Assembly: GCA_946183175.1 (NCBI GenBank)
Contig: CAMHBH010000009.1
Location: forward strand, 1 to 27,539
Length of the DNA stretch: 27,539 nucleotides
Reading direction: 5' to 3'
Source: an uncultured Oscillibacter sp.
Lineage (GTDB): Bacteria; Bacillota; Clostridia; Oscillospirales; Oscillospiraceae
Shown: positions 22,149-27,539 of the stretch, piece after piece
Layout: each line of letters opens with the position of its first letter
How positions within the stretch are numbered: the stretch's first letter is position 1
Translations under genes and position numbers: made by a program
The notes under the pieces: generated by a model
Told to the model about the DNA's origin: nothing
What the model saw: the letters and a program-made list of their open reading frames with translations, nothing else
Database searches by the model: none

Positions 22149-23252
22149 TTACAGGCAGGAGCGGAACGGGATATTCTGCGGGGCCTCGAAGCAGTCCTCG
22201 AACCCGCGGCGGTGGTGGTAGTAGATTTTGTCCTTGTCGGCGGGGTAGACGTACTTGCCGCCCACCTGCCAGAAGAACGGATGGAACTTGTACTCGTTGC
22301 GGTCTTTCTTGAAATCGTACAGGAGCTTGATTTCCTCGCAGTCGGCTTGGAAGTTCGTCCACACGTCCCAGTGGATGGGCACGACGACCTTGCAACGCAG
22401 ATTCTCCGCCATGCGGAGCACGTCGACGGAGGTCATTTTGTCCTGCATGCCGATGGGGTTCTCGCCGAACGAACCGAACGCAACGTCGATGTCGTAGTCT
22501 TTGCCGTGCTTGGCGAAGTAGATGGAGAAATGGGAGTCGCCGGAGTGGTAGATGTTGCCGCCCGGGGTCTTGACGAGGTAGTTTACGGCCTTGTCGTCCA
22601 TGTCGGTCGGGCACTTCCCGGTCAATTCCTCGCGGTCGGGGCCCGTGGAATCCGTCGTGACGATACAGGTACGGTCGAAGCTGTCCAGGCAGACAATCTC
22701 GATGTCCTTAATCTTGATAACGTCGCCGGGTTTCACGATACGGCAACGCTCCTGCGGTACGCCCCACTTGACCCACGTTTCCACGGATTTGAGAGGCCCG
22801 ATGAACGGTACGGGAATCTCGTTGCCGTTCTCGTCGGTGGTGGTCATGCCGCTTTGGATGACGTGCGCGGCCCACTCCGCCGACATATGGTCCTGGTGGT
22901 AATGCGTCGCGAGTACGGCGTCGACCTGCTTGAACGCGAACGGGTCAATCACGAACGGCACGTTGCGGAGGTTGGGCTGCATGGCGCGCCCGCCGCACAT
23001 ATTGGCCATTTGGTGTCCGACGGCCATTTTGCCGTTGCCGTGGGTGCGCTTACCGTTGCCACACCACAGGTCGATGGTGATATTGGCCCCGCCGGGCGTC
23101 TTGAACCAGATACCCGTACAGCCCAGCCACCACATCGCGACGTTGCCGGGTTGCACGACCTCGTTTTCGATATCCTCTACCAGCCAGGTACCCCATTCCG
23201 GGAACGTGGACATAATCCACTTGTCCCGCGTCATTTCAGAAATTTTGCTCAA
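22149..23252 (-). CDS. ulaG: L-ascorbate-6-phosphate lactonase
   Basis: Metallo-beta-lactamase-fold enzyme that opens L-ascorbate 6-phosphate to 3-keto-L-gulonate 6-phosphate in the cytosol. It has 367 residues, starting at TTG 23252 after GGGGGAG. The N terminus holds MTRDKWIMSTFPEWGTWL and WWLGCTGIWFKTPGG. The metal site ATHYHQDHMSAEWA (HxHxDH type) follows, then YHSGDSHFSIYFAKHGKDYD and a late VVPIHWDVWTNF. All agree with the UlaG family and its usual length of about 354-365. It is the first gene of the minus-strand operon, opposite ulaE. Confidence 0.95.
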   Translation of the reverse strand: MSKISEMTRDKWIMSTFPEWGTWLVEDIENEVVQPGNVAMWWLGCTGIWFKTPGGANITIDLWCGNGKRTHGNGKMAVGHQMANMCGGRAMQPNLRNVPFVIDPFAFKQVDAVLATHYHQDHMSAEWAAHVIQSGMTTTDENGNEIPVPFIGPLKSVETWVKWGVPQERCRIVKPGDVIKIKDIEIVCLDSFDRTCIVTTDSTGPDREELTGKCPTDMDDKAVNYLVKTPGGNIYHSGDSHFSIYFAKHGKDYDIDVAFGSFGENPIGMQDKMTSVDVLRMAENLRCKVVVPIHWDVWTNFQADCEEIKLLYDFKKDRNEYKFHPFFWQVGGKYVYPADKDKIYYHHRRGFEDCFEAPQNIPFRSCL

Positions 23253-23315
23253 AGTCTCTCCCCCTCACAAAAATTCGCCGGAGACCGGCCCGCGACAGTG
23301 TTTTCATGTAAAGTT

Positions 23316-23344
23316 ATCATAGCAGAAGGGGGCGCGGATTTCAA
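23316..23344 (-). promoter_or_regulatory. Promoter of the ulaG-PTS operon
   Basis: On the minus strand, TTGAAA, 17 bp, then TATGAT, with TGC before the -10 (extended -10). Just downstream, plus-strand 23293-23307 resembles a CcpA cre site with two mismatches, which is weak. Two direct repeats lie directly upstream of the -35. Confidence 0.7.
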
Positions 23345-23350
23345 GCGTTC

Positions 23351-23383
23351 TTTTATGTTCGTTTCCGGTTTTACGTTCGTTTC
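23351..23383. promoter_or_regulatory. Direct-repeat operator candidate upstream of ulaG
   Basis: TTTTATGTTCGTTTC (23351-23365) and TTTTACGTTCGTTTC (23369-23383) differ at one base and are offset by 18 bp. The first contains TATGTTCGTT, which fits the half-site WATKYTCGWW known for the DeoR-family regulator GlpR. DeoR-family repressors (UlaR) control ula genes in E. coli. The regulator gene is not in the window. Confidence 0.55.
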
Positions 23384-23558
23384 AATTTTCCGCGAAAACG
23401 CCTTTGTGGAAATTGCCCGTAACTTTTGCGCGGATTTTTAGCGTGAAACTATGACATTTATCATGGTTTCGGATTCCATTCCGGACGATTTCCGGGGGAG
23501 GTTTTGTGGAGAGCGTCAAAATGACGAATTTTCAGGAAAAAATTTTCGGTAAAATTCT

Positions 23559-23579
23559 CCGATTTGTCTTGCAAATCGG
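23559..23579. promoter_or_regulatory. Inverted-repeat operator candidate over the ulaE promoter
   Basis: CCGATTTG, 5 bases, then CAAATCGG is a perfect 8-bp dyad that covers the -35 box of the plus-strand promoter. A repressor bound here would block RNA polymerase. It differs from the direct repeats on the other side. Confidence 0.5.
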
Positions 23580-23597
23580 ACGGGAACGCCGTATAAT
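23569..23597 (+). promoter_or_regulatory. Promoter of the ulaE arm
   Basis: TTGCAA, 17 bp, then perfect TATAAT. The start near 23604 leaves about 50 bases before GTG 23655, which is preceded by AAGGGGGAG. Confidence 0.8.
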
Positions 23598-23654
23598 CAG
23601 ACGGAAAGCGGGCCGTGTGCGTTTCGGCCCCAAAACGAACAAGGGGGAGAGCGT

Positions 23655-24497
23655 GTGAAAAAGTATGCCCTCGGCCTTTACGAGAAGGCCATGCCGCCGG
23701 GCCTGTCGTGGGAGGAAAAGCTGTCCTTCGCGAAATCGTGCGGGTACGATTTCGTCGAGCTGAGCGTCGACGAGAAGGACGACAAGCTCGCGCGCCTGGA
23801 CTGGTCAACACAGGAGCGTCTCGCACTCGTCGAGACCATGTCGAAAGTGGGGCTTCCCCTGCGGAGCATGTGCCTGTCGGGACACCGCAAGTACCCCTTC
23901 GGGGCGTCCGACCCGGCTGTCAGGGCGCGGAGCATGGAAATCATGGAGAAGGCCATACAGCTCGCCGACGACCTCGGAATCCGCATTATCCAGTTGGCGG
24001 GCTACGATGTCTACTACGAGGACAGTTCCGCCGAAACGAAAGCCGCGTTTCTGGACAACCTCCGCCGCGCCGCCGATATGGCCGCCGTAAAGGGAATCTC
24101 CCTCGGCTTTGAGACCATGGAGACCGACTTCATGAACACCGTGTGGAAGTCGATGTACTACGTCAAGCTCGTGGGCAGTCCGTGGCTGGGGGTGTACCCG
24201 GATTCGGGCAACCTGACGAACGCGGCGCTCTCGTCGGGCGGGAACGTGTTCGACGATTTAGAGAGCGGGCGCGGGCACATTATCGCCCTGCACCTGAAAG
24301 AGACGGTTCCGGGCGTATTCCGGGAGGTGCCGTTCCTGACCGGACACGTCGATTTCCCGGGGGTTATCGCCAAGGCGTGGAGCATGGGAATCCGTCGCTA
24401 TGTTACCGAAATGTGGTACGTCGGCAACGACGACACTTGGGCCGACGACATCCGCTTTGCGCGCAAGAGCATGGGCGACATTCTCGACAGGCAGTGA
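23655..24497 (+). CDS. ulaE: L-ribulose-5-phosphate 3-epimerase (UlaE type)
   Basis: Interconverts L-xylulose 5-phosphate and L-ribulose 5-phosphate in ascorbate breakdown. It has 280 residues from GTG 23655, full length. A TIM-barrel xylose-isomerase-like protein: YALGLYEKAMPPGLSWEEKL, DFVELSVDEKDDKLARLDW and LRSMCLSGHRKYPFG lie near the N terminus. The metal-binding positions lie in LGFETMETDFMN, VYPDSGNLTN, IIALHLKET and VTEMWYVGND (Glu, Asp, His, Glu). These match UlaE/SgbU closely. It is the first gene of the plus arm, with the next gene 14 bases away. Confidence 0.95.
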   Translation: MKKYALGLYEKAMPPGLSWEEKLSFAKSCGYDFVELSVDEKDDKLARLDWSTQERLALVETMSKVGLPLRSMCLSGHRKYPFGASDPAVRARSMEIMEKAIQLADDLGIRIIQLAGYDVYYEDSSAETKAAFLDNLRRAADMAAVKGISLGFETMETDFMNTVWKSMYYVKLVGSPWLGVYPDSGNLTNAALSSGGNVFDDLESGRGHIIALHLKETVPGVFREVPFLTGHVDFPGVIAKAWSMGIRRYVTEMWYVGNDDTWADDIRFARKSMGDILDRQ

Positions 24498-24511
24498 TTG
24501 GGAGGTTTCGC

Positions 24512-25570
24512 ATGAAAGTCGAAAAGAAGGTTATCTCGAACCTGAACAAGTGCTACGCAATGGCGGAACTCGTCGACGGCGGGGAGCACAAGTTCCTCGT
24601 GGCGGCGGAGAAGCGCGACCCGTGCTATCTGTTCTCGGAGGACGGCGAGTTACTCGAAACCGTCTGGACGGAACCCGGCGGAATTATGACCATGCAGCAA
24701 GTCCCGGGCGTCGACGGGCAGTTCCTGTCCACGCACAAATTTTTCTCTCCGAACGACTCCGCGGACGCCAAAATCGTCATCGCCACGCACAAAGGCAAGG
24801 ACGATTGGGAAATCCGCACGCTCTGCGAGGCCCCGTTCGTACACCGCTTCGGAATCCTGGAGCGAAACGGGACGCGCTTCCTGCTGGTGTGCTGTCTGAA
24901 ATCCGGGCACGAGTACAAGAACGACTGGCGCTTTCCGGGTGCCTGCTACGCGTCCGTACTCCCCGCCGACCTGTCGCCGTTCAGCGCCGAACACCCCCTC
25001 AAACTGACGAAAATCAAGGACGGCATGCTCCGCAATCACGGCTACCGCGCGATTGAAATCGACGGCCACGACGCCGCGATTGTCGGCTGTGAAGAGGGAA
25101 CCTTCCTATTCACGCCGCCCGCGAAACCCAACGGCGAGTGGGAAATCGAACAGCTTTGCGGCGTCCCGTCCAGCGATTCCATTCTGCTCGACTTCGACGG
25201 CGACGGCAAACTCGAACTCGGGACTATCAGCCCGTTCCACGGCGCGTCGCTGACTATCTACCACCTCGACGCGTTCGGGAACTACGTCCCCACATGGAAA
25301 CTCCCGTTCCCGGAGGCCGACACCGACTTTTTACACGCTACCTGGTCGGGGATACTTGCGGGCGTCCCGGCGTGGGTCGTGGGCTGGCGCAAGGGCACCC
25401 GTCAGACGATTGCTATCACGTACTCCGACGGCGCCTACAAGACGGAAGTCATTGACAGTAACACGGGGTGCGCGAACCTCATGCACTTCGTGAACAAGGA
25501 CGGCAAGGACGTATTAGTATCCACGAACCGCGAGATTGACGAGGCGGCCATGTACACCGTCACGGCCTGA
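24512..25570 (+). CDS. Unrecognised 352-residue protein of the ula locus, possibly beta-propeller
   Basis: I do not recognise a named family. The ATG at 24512 follows GGGAGG, and the frame is flanked closely by ulaE and ulaF, so it is co-transcribed. No signal peptide or membrane helix is seen, so it is probably cytosolic. The protein is rich in short strands. Residues about 226-238 (LLDFDGDGKLELGT) form a D-x-D-G-D-G-x-x-E calcium-type loop as in FG-GAP/VCBS repeats. Strand-turn units such as KFLVAAEKRDPCYLFSEDGE, YRAIEIDGHDAAIVGCEEGT and DGKDVLVSTNRE suggest a propeller. It could be a sensor, scaffold or enzyme of the pathway; its site between two epimerases is where ulaD might be expected. 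Confidence 0.7.
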   Translation: MKVEKKVISNLNKCYAMAELVDGGEHKFLVAAEKRDPCYLFSEDGELLETVWTEPGGIMTMQQVPGVDGQFLSTHKFFSPNDSADAKIVIATHKGKDDWEIRTLCEAPFVHRFGILERNGTRFLLVCCLKSGHEYKNDWRFPGACYASVLPADLSPFSAEHPLKLTKIKDGMLRNHGYRAIEIDGHDAAIVGCEEGTFLFTPPAKPNGEWEIEQLCGVPSSDSILLDFDGDGKLELGTISPFHGASLTIYHLDAFGNYVPTWKLPFPEADTDFLHATWSGILAGVPAWVVGWRKGTRQTIAITYSDGAYKTEVIDSNTGCANLMHFVNKDGKDVLVSTNREIDEAAMYTVTA

Positions 25571-25588
25571 CGAAACGGAGGAGATATC

Positions 25589-26290
25589 ATGCTGGAAGAA
25601 CTCAAGCGGAAAGTCTACGAGGCCAATATGGAACTGCCCCGGCGGAATCTGGTCACGTACACCTGGGGCAACGTCGGCGGAATCGACCGCGAGAAGGGGC
25701 TGTTCGTGATTAAGCCGTCGGGCGTGGAGTACGACGAGCTCAAGCCCGAGGATTTAGTCGTCATGGACCTGGACGGCAACCGCGTCGAGGGCACGCTGAA
25801 TCCGTCGTCCGACACCAAGACGCACCTCATACTCTACAAGGCCTTCCCGGAAATCGGCGGCATTGTCCACACGCACAGCCCCTACGCCGTCTCGTGGGCG
25901 CAGGCCGGGCGCGACATCCCCGCCTACGGCACCACCCACGCCGATTACTTCTACGGCCCCGTGCCGTGCGCGCGGAATCTGACGCCCGAGGAAATCGAGG
26001 AGGACTACGAGGCCAATACGGGCAACGTCATCGTGGAGACCTTCAAGACCCGCGACATTAACCCGGTGTACGTCCCGGCGGTCATCTGCCGCAACCACGG
26101 GCCGTTTACGTGGGGCAAGGACGCCGCGCAGGCGGTTTACCACTCTGTCGTACTGGAAGAAGTCGCGAAAATGTCGCTCTTCACGGAGAGCATTAACCCG
26201 AAAGTAGGCCCCGCGCCGCAGTGCATTCTCGAAAAGCACTTCATGCGCAAGCACGGCCCCAACGCCTATTACGGACAGGGCGCGCACTGA
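25589..26290 (+). CDS. ulaF: L-ribulose-5-phosphate 4-epimerase (UlaF/AraD type)
   Basis: Class II aldolase-fold, zinc-dependent enzyme converting L-ribulose 5-phosphate to D-xylulose 5-phosphate, which enters the pentose phosphate pathway. It has 233 residues, full length. Zn and active-site features: IVHTHSPYAVSWAQAGRDI with the HxH pair, GTTHADYFYG, and the later RNHGPFTWG with the third His. The N-terminal segment NLVTYTWGNVGGIDR and KPSGVEYDEL bind phosphate. The ATG follows ACGGAGGAG. It ends the plus arm of the locus, with a strong terminator after it. AraD and UlaF differ little in sequence; the locus decides for UlaF. Confidence 0.93.
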   Translation: MLEELKRKVYEANMELPRRNLVTYTWGNVGGIDREKGLFVIKPSGVEYDELKPEDLVVMDLDGNRVEGTLNPSSDTKTHLILYKAFPEIGGIVHTHSPYAVSWAQAGRDIPAYGTTHADYFYGPVPCARNLTPEEIEEDYEANTGNVIVETFKTRDINPVYVPAVICRNHGPFTWGKDAAQAVYHSVVLEEVAKMSLFTESINPKVGPAPQCILEKHFMRKHGPNAYYGQGAH

Positions 26291-26302
26291 GCCGCATTTA
26301 CG

Positions 26303-26330
26303 AAGCCTCCCCTCATGGGGGAGGCTTTTT
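26303..26330 (+). terminator. Terminator of the ulaE arm
   Basis: AAGCCTCCCC (26303-26312) pairs with GGGGAGGCTT (26317-26326) over a 4-base loop, followed by TTTT and G. Confidence 0.92.
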
Positions 26331-26405
26331 GTCGCGCGTAGGTATAATCTTCCGCCGTAGGTGGAATCATGGGTACGGCGGATTCCGCGGAACGGAGGCA
26401 GTAGC

Positions 26406-26678
26406 ATGGTAAAAGGCATTTCCAGACAGGTGGTCGTGATTGACTCCCCCGACCAGAAACTTTTCGAACAGGCGATTTTCATAGTACGCAACGACGCCCT
26501 GCGGGACGGCGTCACGCCGCGCGCGCTCGTACAGGAGGCCCGGCGCGTGGCCCGGAACTGTGCGGAGGAGCGCCCCCGGCAAACGCTCTGGAATCAGTGT
26601 CTGCCGTGGCTGACGGCCTTCGTCGGCGGCGGATGCGTCGGCGTGGCGTGGCTTCTGGTGACGTTCTTCTCGATGTAG
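26406..26678 (+). CDS. Small conserved hypothetical protein with C-terminal membrane helix
   Basis: 90 residues from ATG 26406, with ACGGAGG upstream. The N-terminal part (MVKGISRQVVVIDSPDQKLF, then EQAIFIVRNDAL) is a short beta-alpha unit. It is followed by a basic helical stretch with VTPRALVQEARRVARN and a single membrane helix near residues 68-88 that ends the protein. I recall similar short proteins (MVKG-x-x-R-x-VVV...LFEQAIFIVR) in Oscillospiraceae with no assigned function. The topology suggests a tail-anchored protein facing the cytosol. An isolated TATAAT at 26343-26348 has no good -35, so its promoter is unclear. Confidence 0.75.
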   Translation: MVKGISRQVVVIDSPDQKLFEQAIFIVRNDALRDGVTPRALVQEARRVARNCAEERPRQTLWNQCLPWLTAFVGGGCVGVAWLLVTFFSM

Positions 26679-26682
26679 TACA

Positions 26683-26723
26683 CAGGCCCTCACCCGGAAG
26701 CGGGCGGGGGCCTGCGGCTTTTT
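26683..26723 (+). terminator. Terminator after the small membrane protein
   Basis: CAGGCCC pairs with GGGCCTG and CCCG with CGGG inside, with a small internal loop; CGGC and TTTTT follow. It is imperfect but well placed. Confidence 0.65.
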
Positions 26724-26738
26724 GACGCGTGGCGGGGC

Positions 26739-26767
26739 TTGCGGCTTTCGGAAAACTGTGGTATGCT
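26739..26767 (+). promoter_or_regulatory. Promoter of the dihydropyrimidinase-like gene
   Basis: TTGCGG, 17 bp, then TATGCT, with TG one base before it (extended -10). It lies 34 bases before the ATG at 26801, which follows GGGAGGCGGG. Confidence 0.55.
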
Positions 26768-26800
26768 TTCCGCACACGCGAGAAAGGGAGGCGGGACTGT

Positions 26801-27539
26801 ATGCGCCTGTTATTCAGGGGCGGCACCGTGGTTTCGGGACGCCGGGCACGCGAGGCCGATTTGGTCACGGACGGCGAAAAAGTGTACGCGATAGAGGGCA
26901 CGTACCGGGGGGAGTTCGACCGGGCCGTGAATGTCACGGGCTGTCTGCTGTTCCCGGGGTTCGTCGACGCCCAGACGGGTTTCGACGCCGAGGAGCGCGG
27001 CGCGGTCTCCGCCGACGATTTCTATACGGGTTCGCGGGCGGCGCTGCGCGGCGGCACGACCACCGTACTGAACGACGCCGCGCCGAATCCGGGCGAAGCG
27101 CCGCGCGACACGCTCTCCCGCTGGCATGCCAAAGCCGAGGGGCAGACGTTTTGCGACTACGGTTTCCACGTCGGCCTGACGGCGTGGAGCGACGCGGCGG
27201 GCGAATTGTTTGCCGGGGGCGTGTCGTCGTTCCTGCTCTCGACGGGCGGAACCGCCGACCGGGATTTCTACGAGGCCTTGCGCGGGCTGTACGCGCGGGG
27301 CGGTATCTGCGCGGTGACGTGCGGGAATCCGGCGGTATCGGCGGCGCTGGCGGCGGAGGCGGAGTACCCGGACACGCACCCCGCCGCGCTGGAGGCGGAA
27401 GGCGTAGCGCGGGCGTTGCGGCTGGCCCAGACGGCGCGCGTGCCGATTGTACTACGGTCTCTGTCGGGCGCGGAGGCGCTGTCGGAAGTCGCGCGGGCGC
27501 GGCGTCGCGGGCAGACCGTGTACGCCGAGACCTGTCCGC
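26801..27539 (+). CDS. Dihydropyrimidinase-like amidohydrolase, probable pseudoenzyme (3' end outside window)
   Basis: The first 246 residues are visible and open to the window end. The family is the cyclic amidohydrolases (dihydropyrimidinase, dihydroorotase). MRLLFRGGTVVSG, SADDFYTGSRAALRGGTTTV, CDYGFHVGLTAWSD and the final YAETCP match dihydropyrimidinases. Key metal ligands are missing, however. The usual D-P-H-T-H after PGF is D56-A-Q-T-G60, so both His of HxH are gone. In GVSSFLLST the Lys that is normally carboxylated (F-K-M) is Leu145. The fold is therefore kept without the binuclear zinc site, as in the animal CRMP proteins. It may be a partner or regulator, or bind a ligand. It is not broken by stops. 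Confidence 0.8.
   Translation, partial: MRLLFRGGTVVSGRRAREADLVTDGEKVYAIEGTYRGEFDRAVNVTGCLLFPGFVDAQTGFDAEERGAVSADDFYTGSRAALRGGTTTVLNDAAPNPGEAPRDTLSRWHAKAEGQTFCDYGFHVGLTAWSDAAGELFAGGVSSFLLSTGGTADRDFYEALRGLYARGGICAVTCGNPAVSAALAAEAEYPDTHPAALEAEGVARALRLAQTARVPIVLRSLSGAEALSEVARARRRGQTVYAETCP

Noticed and set aside
23293..23307. CcpA cre site downstream of the ulaG promoter
   Set aside because: Two mismatches to the consensus, including the central CG; kept only as a weak remark.
22107..23441. 444-codon plus-strand frame opposite ulaG
   Set aside because: Antisense shadow of ulaG, which carries the full metallo-hydrolase motif set and a proper start signal.

Overview
The window is about 27.5 kb of high-GC DNA from a spore-forming member of the Clostridia, most like the Oscillospiraceae. 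This is inferred from three sporulation genes (yunB, spoVAD, spoIIE), RNase Y, a clostridial-order Rnf operon, Gram-positive ribosome binding sites (AAGGAGG type) and several toxin-antitoxin modules. There are no tRNA or rRNA genes, no CRISPR array and no complete transposon.

Layout. (1) 1-1900: the 3' end of tsf, a convergent ferritin-like gene whose N-terminal half is a 33-bp tandem repeat, and a BrnT/BrnA-type toxin-antitoxin pair. (2) 1957-7280: a six-gene rnfCDGEAB operon with its own sigma-A promoter and terminator. It encodes the membrane ferredoxin:NAD+ oxidoreductase that builds an ion gradient. (3) 7300-8640: an accessory patch with a Uma2 nuclease, the debris of an acetyltransferase, and a RelE-type toxin with its antitoxin. 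(4) 8647-14670: rny diverging from murD-yunB-ligA, ended by two near-identical terminators. (5) 14668-15770: an orphan spoVAD with a sigma-G-like promoter. (6) 15858-16400: a strong promoter, a long structured region with no ORF that is probably a noncoding RNA, and a 56-residue zinc-ribbon-like microprotein. (7) 16505-17470: a HigB/RelE-type toxin gene split by a 224-bp miniature inverted-repeat element with an exact 9-bp target duplication, followed by an intact XRE antitoxin. (8) 17497-19594: spoIIE with a promoter of Spo0A-dependent architecture. (9) 19615-26330: a divergent L-ascorbate utilisation locus. One arm is ulaG and PTS IIA, IIC and IIB; the other is an UlaE-type 3-epimerase, an unrecognised 352-residue protein and an UlaF-type 4-epimerase. 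(10) 26400-end: a small membrane-anchored protein, then the start of a dihydropyrimidinase-like protein that has lost its metal ligands.

How the genes work together. The ula locus imports and phosphorylates ascorbate, opens the lactone, and feeds pentose phosphates into central metabolism. The expected decarboxylase, UlaD, is absent from the window, and the unknown protein sits where it might be expected. Rnf couples reduced ferredoxin to NAD+ in such fermenters. The sporulation genes are scattered singly, each with a promoter that fits its expected stage.

The most novel-looking parts are the structured RNA with its zinc-ribbon microprotein, the miniature element that knocked out a toxin, the ula locus without ulaD, and the dihydropyrimidinase-like pseudoenzyme.
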